Counted from the stretch's first letter, positions 1-11,880 are shown. The stretch: 64,000 nt of DNA from Cubamyces lactineus (GCA_022376465.1 JACDTU010000026.1:297351-361350), one strand, 5' to 3'. The notes: generated from the letters alone by a model not told the origin. Translations and numbers: made by a program.

Positions 1-216
1 ATCCACAAACCGCCCACGTCCATCTACAATCCAGCTTTTGTACATCAGACGTGGGCAGATTGTATATCAGAGGCATCTACAAATCACCCACGTCCATCTA
101 CAATTCAGCTATTATACATTGGACGTGGGTGGATTGTGTATTGCAGGGATATACAAACCACCCACGTCCATGTACGATCCAGCTATTGTGTATCATACGT
201 GGGGGCATTATTTATG
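1..216. repeat. Three tandem ~70-bp units with internal inverted repeats
   Basis: Three successive units of about 70 bp (roughly 1-70, 71-146 and 147-216) share the order: a block with CCCACGTCCAT, a block resembling TACAATCCAGCTATTGTA, then an ACGTGGG block. CCCACGTCC and GGACGTGGG are reverse complements, so each unit can fold into a hairpin. The units differ by scattered substitutions, so the array is old. It may continue left of the window. I see no convincing gene in it; the short open frames are by-products of the repeat. It could be part of another mobile element or a minisatellite. Confidence 0.7.
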
Positions 217-407
217 CATCTCATTTACAAATGTGGCACAATTGTTAATACACTACTACAAAAGCCCCACTCCCATTGAAAATCCATAGTGTCATTGATT
301 CTCAATAAGGTGGGCCATTTGTATTTGTATATCGAGTTGGCAGGTCTTCCACGAGAATTTCCCCACCTACGTGGGCAGTTGTTAACAATCCGTGGTGACC
401 ACTAGTG
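217..407. other. Non-coding flank before the transposon
   Basis: No gene recognised. A further CCACCTACGTGGG hairpin-like piece at about 363-375 resembles the motif of the preceding repeat array. Confidence 0.5.
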
Positions 408-441
408 AAGTAGCCTGGGCGACTGTGATGATCAGGTGCAG
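408..441 (+). repeat. 34-bp direct repeat, left copy
   Basis: This 34-bp sequence, beginning AAGTAGCCTGGG and ending CAGGTGCAG, recurs exactly at 12863-12896 in the same orientation. Its right end abuts (or overlaps by 3 bp) the left terminus of the KDZ element. It reads like the 3' end of an intron. Confidence 0.9.
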
Positions 442-1280
442 CTGGGTTGATTAGATAGATCAAAGCGTCTTGATATAGATCTCCGATGCGCCCGGCGTTG
501 ATATCTCTCAGCGCCCTCTCCCATCAAGGAGCTGTCGGCTAGGCGTGCGCTCTGTGCCCGACGCCGGCGGGGGATGCCCCGACGCTGTTCAAGACGATGA
601 GCTCAACGTCCGCTCATTGCGTGCCCTCCAGTAGGGCGTTTTCCTCCGTTCTTTCGATATTCGTTTGTATGTACCAGACGTGAGCGCGTTTAGACAGCCT
701 GTATGCACGCATACCCTCCTCTGTCAAGTCCACGGAGTCAAGACATTGGTAAGACTAAAGCGCCAGTAATAGATCTCCGATGCAAACGCCCGCCCAGCGC
801 TGATACCTCCCAGCGCCCTTTCCCATCAAGAAGTTGTCGGCTACGCGCGCGCTCTCTGTGCCCGACGCCCGCGCAAGATCGCCCGACGCTGTGCAAGACG
901 ATGAGCTCGATGTCCGCTACCGGCAACGACGCGCGCGCGCTCGGCGAAGTTGGGATACATCAGAGCAGCCACAACGCGCGCACACCGCGAAGTCGGGATA
1001 CATCAGGACGGCCTACGCTATCGGCCACGACGCGCGGGCGGGCGGGCGGCGAAGTTGAGATACATCAGGACGGCCTACGCTATCAACCACGACGCGCGCG
1101 CGCTCGGCGAAGTTGGGATACATCAGGACGGCCTACGCTGTCGGCCACGACACGCGGACGGGCGGGCGGCGAAGTCGAGATACATCAGGACGGCCTACGC
1201 TGTCGGCCACGACGCGCGGGCGGGCGGGCGGCGAAGTTGAGATACATCAGGACAACGACGCGCGCGCGCGCCGCGAAGTT
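439..1280 (+). repeat. Left terminal inverted repeat of the KDZ element
   Basis: It begins CAGCTGGGTTGATTAG and matches the reverse complement of 11881-12722. Identity appears complete from 441 to at least 1240 with no indels; the arms diverge at about 1281. The inner third (about 945 onward) is a tandem array. Open frames here (for example 703-1368) are mirrored on the other arm and show no family features, so I do not call a gene. Confidence 0.92.
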
Positions 1281-1300
1281 GGGATACATCAGGACGGCCT
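945..1300 (+). repeat. Subterminal ~60-bp tandem array in the left arm
   Basis: About seven units share a core GCGAAGTTGGGATACATCAG followed by GGACGGCCTACGCT and then a CGACGCGCGGGCGGGCGGC-type GC-rich block. Cores lie near 950, 990, 1050, 1112, 1171, 1229 and 1281. The mirrored array is at about 11861-12216. Arrays of this kind inside terminal repeats are often transposase binding sites, but that role is inferred here. Confidence 0.8.
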
Positions 1301-1852
1301 ACGCTGTCAATCGCCAATGGGCTCACAAAAGGAGATTGGCATTGGTTGGAAGTGTCCCGAGATCATAGGAGACAATGAGCACGGCGTGCGCTCATTTCGC
1401 GCGGTCGACCCGCGGGCTCGTTCCAAATCCAAATCACATTCATTAGCCAGTCGTAACACTGTACTATACACACGCGTCCTGCTCTTCTCCAACCATGTCA
1501 GTCCCATGTCAGTCTATCATTACTTCAATGTTGAACGCGGGTGGCATCACTAGTCATATACGATCTCATCAACCGACGAAGGTGGGTCCATATGTTACAT
1601 GGCGTGGCTGTGTGTATCTTGTGATGTGCAGCTGTGTGCATTTGTGTGCGAGCAAAGCAGAACCGCCCGTGATCCCGGCGTCTGAAGATTAGGCGTCAAT
1701 TCCGCAGGAGGCGCGCGTCGGGACTTAGCGATCGAACCCCACGCGTTGCCGTCCCACCTTCCACACCACTGCCAGCACGACACCCTCTGAACGACTCTGC
1801 TGTCCTCCGCTCTGCTTGTTCGACAGCTAGATCTCGTCCTTCCTAGCTGAGA
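1281..1852. other. Left interior leader upstream of the transposase
   Basis: No gene recognised. This should hold the promoter and 5' leader of the transposase. I see no clear TATA box. Confidence 0.4.
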
Positions 1853-4800
1853 ATGACAAAAGCTCGAGCTTCCAGGTCAGTCACCTCCTCTTTCCCAGAC
1901 CGCTATGATCCACTAGCAACGTCGTCTTCAACACTCGTCCCTCTACGCACCTATACCACCAAGACCTATGGGCCGATGGCCATGGCCCGCCATAAGGAGG
2001 AGGTGGAGCAACGCCATGCGACAAACGTTATGAGTAGGTTCTCTCTGCATAACTCCCCATCACAGCGTTGACTTGACAGTTATCGATAGGCCTCGGGAAG
2101 AGCACGCGCGCTCTCCTCAACGAGCTTCGGTCCTCATCATCAGCGACCGTTGATTCCACAACAATGGAAGACGACGGTACGCCCATGGACGTGGTGGAGG
2201 ACGATGACGATGGAGATGTCTGGGTTGACGTCACAGATGAAGGGCAGCAGGACGACGTCGTGCAGATGCGCGACATCTTGGCTATGCAGTAAGTCAATCC
2301 CCTTGGATGTCCCGTCCCTGATGTTGACCTATACAGCCCTCGTACATACCGTCCCAAGGATGAGCGGACGTGGGCCCTCCGGATCAAACATCTAGACGAG
2401 AACTGGCGGCCCCTCATCCCCAAGCTCGTCGATGCATTTTTGCATTGGCAGCGTGGCGGTGAAGCCCACCCTACCCCAAGCCACGTTGCGTCCGACAGAG
2501 ACTCAGCCTTCACGATCGATGTTCTCGACTTCTACAGCCTTCACCGAACGGCGACAATCCCAATGCCGCCAGATTGTGGGACACGTGCGGAGGCCCTTGT
2601 CCTCAGCGGTTTCCTCAGCTCTGTACCTCTTCAGCCGTCTCTTGCCATATCCCTCAAGACACTTGAACTTCTCCGGCGCATCCGCCTGTTCAAGGCATCG
2701 TTCAGTATCGAGGCATTCACCAAGCTGCTCTGCTACTATTATGCGGTACGTGGTAAGCCTCGCTTGCTACTGCGCGAACCTGCTAACTCCCCCCTCCGCC
2801 CCGCCGCCGCTGCCGCCGCCTCCCCCGTCCTCCCCCGTCCCCCCCCCTCCCCCTACCTCGTGTCCTGGCGGTGTCCGTATTCAGTTGCCCTATCGGCGTA
2901 CATATCGTTCTGCTCTTTCCGATGCGTTTGACATCTACTTGCAGATCATGTGTGAAGTCCGGGCGGGCGTCTCGCGTGCACTCGGGCGTGATGGGCCCAA
3001 TTGGAGGGTCCTGAACGCCTGTCCTCCCTGCGGGTACCAGGTTTGTGCCTCATCTACATGTTCACCACGCACGTCACTGACACTACCCTGGCAGTTAGCA
3101 GATGAGCCACCTTTGCTCTACACACGCCTCTTCGCTATGGACGGCAATAACTCCCTCAAGCGCCTCGCTCCCCTGGGCGGCCGCCGTGCTGGGGACAGTC
3201 GCGTCTTCCGCGACAGCGATTACTTCTTACCTGCAGCGTTTGTCAATACGTTTGCTGGTGAGGTGCGTGCGAAGCCGAAACCCGAAGACGATGACGACGA
3301 CGACGACGACGAGTTAGACATCCGGGCATATGATCCCACGGCGGAGCCGGACGCCGTGAACAAGGAACAGAATGTGAGGTCGGCGGAGGAAGGGGATCCG
3401 ACTGATGGCATGACCCTTATCTCCGGCTGCACAAAGAATTGGAAGGCTGCGGCTGCGGAGGAGAAGAAGCGGTCGTGGGGTATCTTTGATGAGACTGGCA
3501 TTTTCGCTAGTGCCTGTCGTCATGGGCTCATCTTGTGGCTTGTTGACATGATCCGCAGTGGCGAACTGTAAGTGTCCGCCTCCCTTGTCTCGACCTTGCT
3601 GACTGCAAAATATGTAGTGCGAAGTACCCACTGGCTATCATGGCGAAGGTTATGGAAGTGCTGGGCGACCGGACACTGGGAGGCTTCGACATCGGGTGTT
3701 CTTTCCAGGAGACGTTGAAGGCCAGTTCCCTTGGCCCGGCGTTCATCAAGTCTGGGTCGCGCCTGTGTGTGAACGCGTTCCACGGCTACGCACACAACTA
3801 TCGCTGTCAGCTGCACAACCACCCGAACATCGTACCCGGTATCGGACTAGAAGACTTGGAGGTGATGGAACGCATTTTCAGCGCGTCCAATCATCTTGCT
3901 CCGATAGTCAGGTATGCATCTCCCTATCGCCGCCGTGTCCTGATTGATGCCTTTTTCCACCACTGGGACGAAGAGAAATATCAAAATCTCGGTCTGATGC
4001 TGTACAACAACTTCCGCCAGGCACAGGACGTCGTCGCGAGGGGCACGATTGAGTTGTCCGAGGCCCTTGAGGCCCTCCAGCTCACCGTCCAGGACCTCCA
4101 GAACTTCAGAGAGCAAGAGCTCTTGTACTTCCACACACTGGGTAAGGAGCCTCCGCGGGACGTGCATGCGGTCACGTATGTGGAGAGACTGCAGGAACTC
4201 AATGCAATCAGGTGAGACTGCTGTACTAATCGACATCAGTCAATGACTGATGAATCAGTGCCGACCTTGACGACGCGGAGGACGTATTTCTGAGCACTGT
4301 GCCTGCTGACTACACTCCTGCTCTCTTCCTCCCTGCAACGAATGTTCCTGTGACATACGAGGCTGATCTGTCCGCTACTCGGAAAGCGGAAACCCGTCGC
4401 CGCTTCCTACGGGAGCGGCAGAAGGTGCTCATGCTGGAGGTTGCTGCGCTGGAGGTGAAGCTGGGCATACCGCACCGGTGGCAACCAGGCGATCCAGAAT
4501 ACATCAAGGTGATGGAATACGTTGCGCAGCGCAAATATCATCGCGCGCTCCGTCACCTTCAGCGCCTCGTCGTACAGCGTCTGTTCGAGCTGCACAGGCT
4601 CAACTTGGCACAGACAGGTGCGCTCTGGTCTCCGTTCATAACACCATTGACTCACCAACACGCTCTCTTGTACAGCCTATCGCATTCGGACGCATATCGC
4701 GAAACAGCTTCAGAAGCGTTCTCGCGCGATCCGCAACGCCGTGAAGAACTACAATACTGCCGCGGCGGCGCTTAAGCCACCGCGCCCCCCGCTTGACTGG

Positions 4801-6012
4801 GAGCGCGTCTCGCATATGACGTTCGTCGAGGAATTCGAGCTCCTGCAAGGTACAGGCAGTGATTTGCGTGAAAAGCCATGGAGTGAGCCCGTTGTACGGG
4901 AAACGACGCGACTTGCGAACAAGATCGAGCGCGCGCAAGAGGAGTTGGAACGCGTGGCCGTTGAGACGCGCCGCCTTCATACCTCCATTTGCGATGAGGA
5001 GGACCTCTTCCGTGTTGTTCTAGACGACCTTCGCAGCCGTGGCGACCCTTGGTATGGCCCCGTCCTTGAACATGCTATGCGCCGACAGCGCACCAACGCT
5101 CGCATACTTGTTTACATCAACAAGATTTATGGCGCGGAGGGCTTCACAGGTACTCCCGGACCCGGTCAACGTGTAGGTGCAATATATCCTGCTCTCTTGA
5201 GCCAGTCCGAGTTGTATGCCCGTGTGTCGCTGGAAATCCCAATGTCCAAGCTACCGGAAGCTCAGGGAGGTAAGCAATCTAAGATGAACCTTGCGTCTAT
5301 GCATGGAATGCTACTAATGTGTTTTGCAGACGTCTCAAAGTCCTCCGTGCCCATGACGTCCGTGCGCGAAACCGAGAATCCTCGCATCGTGAGCCCTGTG
5401 ACGTCTTCTGCAGCGACTTTGATGCGTTGTGTGTCGACGACCACCACGCCCGCATCGACGACCTCCGTGCTCACGTTGACGCCCACCACGCCCGCATCGA
5501 CGACCTCCGTGCTCACGTCGACGCCCACCACGCCCGAGTCAACGACCTCCGCAACGCTAATGACCTTCACGCCCGCATCGATGACCTCCACACCCGCGCT
5601 GGCGACCTCCGTGCCAACATCGACGCCCACTACGTCCGCAACGCCGATGATCCCCGTACCCACGTCGACGACCTTTGTACCCATACCGACGACCACTACG
5701 TCTGAATCAACGACTCTTGCAACGCTGATGACCCACGTACCAACGCCGACGACCTCTTCAACGGCCATCTCGACCAACTTGACGTCGATGTCCACGGACA
5801 CTACCGGGCACTCCGAAAGTCCTTTCTTGGTGTGTTCGAACCACAACTTGGCTGTCACAGAAGGTCTGCGAAGGTCGTTGCTCCCTGAGGCTGACATGGT
5901 GGCGGAAGAAGATCAGGACGAAGTAGATTCGGAGGATGCATACGAGCAGCCTGAAGATATTCAGGAGGAGGAGGCAACGGCATATTCAGACTTCATAGCT
6001 AATATAGTATAG
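1853..6012 (+). CDS. KDZ transposase (CxC1-like N-terminal region)
   Basis: Catalyses transposition of the surrounding element (inferred from the family). About eight to ten exons with short GT-AG introns; clear junctions include 2752-2884 (a long C-rich intron), 3052-3094, 3569-3618 and 4212-4258. Hallmarks in order: the cysteine pair in ACPPCGYQ followed by DEPPL and LFAMDGNNSLKR (about 2950-3170); an acidic tract; then GIFDETGIFASACRHG, SGELAKYPLAIMAKV, GFDIGCSF, NAFHGYAHNYRCQ and GLEDLE-ERIFSASN (3480-3900), all characteristic of basidiomycete KDZ transposases. A helical C-terminal half follows (HIAKQLQKRSRAIRNAV, then PPLDWERVSH). The acidic tail ends with SDFIANIV. The start fits family length, but the upstream context is weak. 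The C-terminal 5340-5870 part is ambiguous between two frames. No inactivating stop is seen in the main frame. Confidence 0.9.
5440..5700 (+). repeat. 42-bp minisatellite within the transposase C-terminus
   Basis: Units of 42 bp (14 codons) based on CGCCCGCATCGACGACCTCC repeat about three times and then decay. In the frame of the transposase the product is Thr/Ser/Pro-rich (TPTTPASTTSVLTS). In another frame it is a 14-residue repeat of two heptads (HHARIDDLRAHVDA), typical of a coiled coil, ending at a TGA at 5703-5705. Confidence 0.8.
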
Positions 6013-6690
6013 TGCGAGTGTTAGTCTTCGTAGGTAGAGCAGCGATGTGCGAGTGCACAACCTGTTATTGTGTTTGCAGCTTTCTTTCCCCGTCCCTCCC
6101 CCCTTCTCCCCCGGTACTCCTCTCCCCCTCCCCCTCCCCCTCCCCCTCCCCCTCCCCCGGTACCCCCTCCTTGAGTCCTGTACAATGATGCTTGCGACTG
6201 CATGTAGGTTCAAATGACAAAAGCGAATTTGTTAGCCTTGTTTAAGACCTCCGGTCAGATGGGCTTGCATGTCAATACGTCCGGAATGTTATAGCAAACT
6301 CCTGCATAGAGTACGACGGGATTGTGAAAGCTACGGATCCTGTGGTGTACGGAGAAGAATTGGGATATTGGGATGATGATTCGCAATCGTAGCACTGTTG
6401 CACGACGCTCCGAACCCGGATGCCGGTGTGCATGTACATTGACATTGGAATTCAGCGTGCGATGCTTTGTAGCGAACACTGTCTTCTCACACACGCGGGC
6501 AATTCTTATCTTGCATTCTAGACCTGGGTATATCTGCGCACGCACATATGCGAGGAACATGTGAGCGGGCACGAGGAGTGCGCATGTACATTGAATTGTG
6601 CGCGGCAGGACAGGAAGTGGCACTAAGCGCAGGTCAAAGCACAGGGCATTCACATATACACTCGCGCGTGAACGAGTGCGAGCGCCTGGG
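6013..6690. other. Intergenic spacer with CCCCCT tract
   Basis: No gene recognised. A C-rich simple repeat of CCCCCT units lies at about 6119-6160, just 3' of the transposase gene; a similar tract follows the HMG gene at 11465-11500. Confidence 0.6.
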
Positions 6691-8151
6691 ATGCAACTCA
6701 CCTCTCTTCCTCCATCCACCCCTGCTGACATGGGCGATGCCAAGAGGGTCACAAATCCTCTGGCGGCGAGCAAGAAGGGCCCGTTCTACGTTGTCCTCGG
6801 AGGGGATGAGCCAGGGGTGTATGAGTCACGGTAAGCCCCCAATTGTCGATCGCTGACAGTCGTTTGCTCACTCTGCCAACAAGCCCCGCGGACGTCGCGT
6901 GCGGCTTCAATCTCGACCCACTCCCTATCGTTGTCATCTGCACGACTATCAAAGAGGCTATGAAGGTCGACTTGCTGAACTCAGAGGTGTTCATGCATGC
7001 GGACCCTGAAGACGTTGACGCCATCAAGGACGCTCTCCAAGCTTCCAAGGCTGTGACTGCACCATTTGCCAACGGCGAACGACTTTATGCTTTCAAAATT
7101 GCGCAGGAGACTGGCATATATGGCGGGTATAAATGGTAGGCTGCTCTCGTCGCTTCTGTAAACGTGCTGACTTCTCACCACATTCAGGTCGGACCTGTCT
7201 CACATGACAAAGTTCCCGAAGTGTATGCAACAGTCATTCACCAGCTTCTACGACGCCTTGTGCTACATGCTAGAGAAGTCCAAGCTGTCAAGTAAACATG
7301 CGACTACCTCGGCGATGGCAGCATCCCTGCCTCCCTCACATCACGTGGGCTCACCTGTCAAGATGTCTCGTGGACCATCCCCTGTGAAGAGGGAGGCCTC
7401 CCCGCCCCATACCCCTACTAAGGTTGCCCATTTCTCTAGGCCTGGGTCTCCGGCAAAGCCATCGCGAAAATTCACCACTCCTGCGCCGGCTCCTACCCTC
7501 GCAGCTCCCGTTGAGGCTCCCGACAATATCACACGTACTTACTCCTTGCCGACGTCTTCTATCTCAGCGCGCGGGTTCCCCATCGTCTCGATCTCATCCC
7601 CCTCGCGCCGTCCGCTTCCGCAACGCGACTCCTCCAAGGCGCTGTTGGCTCATCCGATTCATGATACTTACATGCAAGAGTCCGCGTCTGCCCGCGTCGC
7701 CACCTCACCAACAAGGCGGCGTGCGCCGATTGAGGTCGACGAAACTTTTGTCGACAATATGGACCGTAAGTTATCTCTCCATGCCGTGTATGTCTCACTA
7801 AATTGTCGTTCAGAGCTCAACATAGACACTGGGAGCGCTCAGCATCAGGGACATTCAACTTTAACGGTAGAGAGCCTCCGCCAGCTGATCCGTCCGCCGC
7901 ATGAGATGCTCGATGCCCATGACAACGCATGGCCTGCGCTAGATCTGGGTTCAGAGATCGACACTTGGCTCTTACCCCGCGAAGTCTCCCCTGGCACGGT
8001 ATTCCGCTATCTTCAGGTGTTCCTATGGGCCGAGTCAATTGGAGACTTTGTTCGGATGGTCGGGCGACCCGGTTCAGGGGCGTTGAACACGGTGGACGCG
8101 GAATTCTTGTGGACCCTCCTGGCCAGGTGGTTCGAGGAGGGCGCGCAGTAG
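6691..8151 (+). CDS. RNase H1 N-terminal/viroplasmin-like KDZ-associated protein
   Basis: Function unknown. Four exons, with introns near 6833-6885, 7138-7188 and 7765-7813. The first exon has KKGPFYVVLGGDEPGVYES, which fits the start of the RNase H1 N-terminal (Cauli_VI-type) nucleic-acid binding fold, whose members read FYVV-G--PGVY. A second, weaker copy follows: ERLYAFKIAQETGIYGGYKW, then FTSFYDALCYMLEKS. The middle is a Pro/Ser-rich linker with basic SPVK-like motifs. The C-terminus (FRYLQVFLWAESIGDFVRMV) looks folded, but I do not recognise it. No RNase H catalytic domain is present. The gene lies between transposase and HMG gene on the same strand, so it is probably cargo or a transposition accessory. 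The ATG at 6691 or at 6730 could be used. Confidence 0.65.
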
Positions 8152-8460
8152 CGGGCCCCCGTTTCATCTTTGCCGATGGTTGATATGTCCCAGCTGGACA
8201 TAGCACCGATGTCTCCTCCCGATCTCTCGTCATGGTTGTGTATGGCTCTGTTTTTTTTGTTGATTGTATTACGGGGACTTCGGTACGGTACGGACATTTA
8301 TACACGGCGTCCCGATCCACTACCTCCGCCCTCGACCCCATCCTCGCTCACTTGTACTTCTGACCCCTGCTTCCCCATCGTCCTATCCCTCTGTTGCTGT
8401 CCTGAATATCGCGTTCTGACGTCTTGCTTATCACCACCATCACCTGTTGTGTCTACCCGA
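8152..8460. other. Spacer between transposon genes
   Basis: About 309 bp with no gene recognised; presumed terminator and promoter region. Confidence 0.5.
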
Positions 8461-11374
8461 ATGGTCAATGTCCGCCTGTCCGAAACGAGCCTTCGAAATT
8501 TACAACGTGGTGTTAAATATGCGAAGGATCGTTCTTCGTTCCGCCATCGCGCGCGCCGCGCAAAGAACAAGCTCACCGCCGCTGAGAAGTCCCTGCTGAG
8601 GCAGAGACGGCGCAAGAACGCTGCTGACCTCAAGGCGGCGCTTAGCGAAGCACAGGCGCTCATTTGGGGGTTCGCGCGCCAAATGTCGGAGCAGTTCAAG
8701 AACCACAAGCCTGGTTACTTCTACCAGCTCATCATGCAACAGTCGCGCCGTCCCGCTGCGACACGCAAGGTCAGCAAATGGAACGCTTTTCTTAGCCAGG
8801 AGCTCAAACGGCGTAACAATGGTATGTCCACATGTGCCTCACCATGCGAACGACGCTCACTGTGGTGCAGAGTTACCGGAAGGTGTTGACCGCAAGCGCG
8901 TATCGGATGCGCTCATCAAGGACATTGCAGAGGAGTGGAAGGGTATGTCCGAGCAAGAGAGAGATGTCGCAACGAGCGACACAGTCCAAGAGCTCTACGA
9001 ACAGCGGGCCAACCGGGCGTACGGGAGGCATAGCGTGCCCGCGCGAGCATTCGGCGATGCGCGCACTACGCTGGCGCATATCGAGTCAGAAGTATGTGCT
9101 TGACCCTCTACTCATAGCAGCAACTTATAATCAGCCTGCCCCAACAGCTCCGTGCACTCCATAGCCGTACCAACCTCGAACTCTTCCTCGTTGCAACGCG
9201 TAGCACCCAGACGTCATACATGCAGCCATACACCTTCGTGACCAGCCATGCACTTGAAGATTTCGTTCTTTCAACCACGAAGTGCACAATACCGGAGTAT
9301 GCGATACAGATGGAGGGCTATTTCATTGGACAAGGATCTAACGGTACGCTTCCCTGGATCCCCATCTTCCACACACATTGTCCGTTCTGTTTGCTCACAG
9401 CCACGTAGTTAGGAATGCTGCGCAAAGCTCCAAGGCCCACCTACTCAGGCTTAAACACGAGGCGGCGGTATTGATTGACCAGAAGCTCCGTAAGTCCGTC
9501 TTATTGCACAGCCTACGGTGTTTGACAATAAACCTACAGAGGAGGCTTCGAGGAGGGGCCGCATACCTCAAATGAAATACGTCAACTTCCACAAGATCAC
9601 GGAAGACTATGGCGTCGTTTTGGAAGGCTGGCCTCTCAAGGGGAAGTTTTGTCCCCCGGGGGAGCTGTCATCACGCCCACATCTGGAGATTCTCATCAAT
9701 GCATGGAAGAGCGGTGCCGCCCGCTTCCGATGTCTAACGGACGACGAGTGGGACGAGTGGCGCGTGCAGCGTGGACAGCAGCAAATGCAGCACATCTCCA
9801 ATGCCGACGCTGAGCAGCCCAACAGTACGTCCATGCCCCAGTCCCCTTCCGACCCACTTGCACCTTCCTCGACAACATCTCCTGCTCTTCCATCCACGAC
9901 CCCTTCTCTTTCATCACCACATGAGGACCCTGTAAGAGCGGGGCAGAAGCGACCTGCCTCTTCAGTGGACTTCATCAATGTTGTCTCTGGACCCAATGGT
10001 GAACCTCTTACCGTCACTCAGCGACCTCGCAAGCGGCGGTGCGACGCCGGGAAGAAGAGAGGCTCGCGCAAGGAGACCAGCGGCACAAAGGCTAGCAGCA
10101 AGATTGGCAGTGGTTCTGGACCATACGCGACGTCATCGGTAGCATCTACAACATCTCCTGCCATGTCTGTCTCACCTGCCGCGCTCGTCTCGTCTGTCGT
10201 GCCCGCCGCACCCGCCACATTTATCCCCTCGCCTGTCGCGCCCATCTCGCCCATCGCATCTGTTGCACCCGTCTTGTCTGTCGCTCTTGCTACTCCCGCT
10301 GCTCCCGCCGCGACCGCCGCTCCCATCCTGTCTATCGCTCTCGCCACTCCCGCCGCACCCGTCGCACCCGCCGCACCCGTCGCACCCGCCGCACCCGTCG
10401 CACCCGCCGCACCCACCGCACCCGTCGCACCCGTCACACCCGCTGTACCCATTACACCAGTCGCTCCCGACGCGCCTGCCGCACCCGTCGCACCCGCCGC
10501 ACCCGTTACACCAGTCGCACCCGCTGCTCCTGTCGCACCCGCCGCTCCTGTCGTGCCCATCGCGCCCACCTCATCTATTGCGCCTGTCACGCCCATCGTG
10601 CCTGCCGCGCCCATTGAACCCGCTGCACATGTCTCATCCGTTGCTCCCGTCGCGCCCACCGTGTCGATCGCCGCGCCTGTCGAGCCCTTCGAACCCATCG
10701 CGCCTAGTGAGCTCTTTGAGCTCATTGCGCCCGTCGCACCCGTCGCACCAGTCATGCCTCAGGTTTTGTCATCTGCCACTTCCATCCCCGCGATCACGCC
10801 TCTTTGTTCTGCAGTATCTTCTGTCTCTACCACTACGCCTACATCCTCTCCCGCCACATCTCCCATCGCATTCACCGCCTCTCCCATCTTGTCTGCCTCA
10901 TCTGACCCTCTGACCGCATCTATCCCTCCCGTCGCTACCATCGCGCTGAACGCGCACATCGCTCCCACCGTGCCAGTTGTCTCTCCCGCTCTGTCTGTCG
11001 TCCCTTCCACTGCGTCCGCCATCTCTCCTGTCGCGCCTGCCACGTCTGCTTTCCCTCTAGGTGCATGCCTGCCTACATGTACGCCTGTGCCCTCCGCTAC
11101 AGATATCCCCTCCGCGCCGCCTGCCGAACCAGCTCAATCCGCGCCGCGGCCGCTTACTATCATCATACCTCCCTCGTCAGCGCGATCTTTGAACGCATCG
11201 GGCGAGACACGACGAGGCGACGCATCTGATCCACATCCTGGCTCGAAGACGACGACACACGGAGGCCGAGGTCAAGGCCGAGGTCGAGGTCAAGGTCGAG
11301 GTCGAGGTCAAGGTCGAGGTCAAGGTCGAGGGCGGCGAGGGCGGAGTCAAGCAGGAGCGACCGGCCAAGCCTGA
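8461..11374 (+). CDS. HMG-box protein carried by the KDZ element
   Basis: Five exons. The N-terminal part is basic (RRAKNKLTAAEKSLLRQRRR). An HMG-box-like DNA-binding segment spans exons 1-2: KVSKWNAFLSQELKRRN, then the spliced continuation ELPEGVDRKRVSD and IAEEWKGMSEQERD. The following stretch (DARTTLAHIESE, then TNLELFLVATRS, then YTFVTSHALEDF) matches a widespread basidiomycete family of HMG proteins, as does the later motif YGVVLEGWPLKGKFCPPGEL with INAWKSGAARFRCL. From about 9830 the protein becomes low-complexity: a Ser/Pro linker, a nuclear-localisation-like PRKRRCDAGKKRG, Ala-Pro-Val repeats and a C-terminal Gly-Arg-Gln run. Likely nuclear. Role in transposition or cargo is inferred. 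In KDZ elements HMG genes are a known companion. Confidence 0.75.
10340..10560 (+). repeat. 18-bp minisatellite encoding VAPAAP
   Basis: Tandem GTCGCACCCGCCGCACCC units inside the HMG-protein gene encode Val-Ala-Pro-Ala-Ala-Pro. Looser copies extend from about 10195 to 10760. Confidence 0.85.
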
Positions 11375-11880
11375 GGTGGCTGTTAGTTGTGTAACGTCCT
11401 ATTGTAAGTACTCGTCCTACTCGTCCTTGTCTCCATTCTCCTCATTCTCCTCATCTACGTCTTCCCTCCCCCTTCCCCTCCCCCTCCCCCTCCCCCTCCT
11501 ACCATTCCCCGGTGTCCCCATGCCCCATTCCCCTGTGTCCCCGTCCTCCTGCTCCTGTTCCAATTCTAGGCTTTAATTGCTGCCCCTACCTCCTACTTGT
11601 AATGCAAGACATCTTCTCCTGTGTATGTGGCCATAAGCTGTATATATGTACAATGTTATCTTCATGTCAATGCAATTTGGTTGCCACTGGCCTGTAGAAA
11701 CACGAGGCGCCGCCCTTCGAGCGTCACGTCTTGTTGATAACGCACAGTCAGTGCGCGCCCTCGCCAACGTCGATGGCTGTTCTGATGTATCTCAACTTCG
11801 CCGCCCGCCCGCGCGTTGTGGCTGCTCTGATGTATCCCAACTTCGCCGAGCGCGCGCGCGTCGTTGTCCTGATGTATCCA
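11375..11880. other. 3' spacer of the HMG gene
   Basis: No gene recognised. A CCCCCT-type C-rich tract lies at about 11465-11500. From about 11770 degenerate copies of the subterminal array begin before the inverted repeat proper. Confidence 0.5.

Noticed and set aside
703..1368. Open frames within the left inverted repeat and their mirror at 11748-12458
   Set aside because: They arise from the GC-rich tandem array, occur in several overlapping frames, and show no domain.
5262..5897. Minus-strand Val-rich open frame opposite the transposase repeat
   Set aside because: By-product of the 42-bp repeat; no start context, splicing or family match.
10018..10755. Minus-strand collagen-like open frame (Gly-Ala-Thr repeats)
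   Set aside because: Mirror of the Ala/Pro minisatellite in the HMG-protein gene; the plus strand has family motifs on both sides and splice sites.
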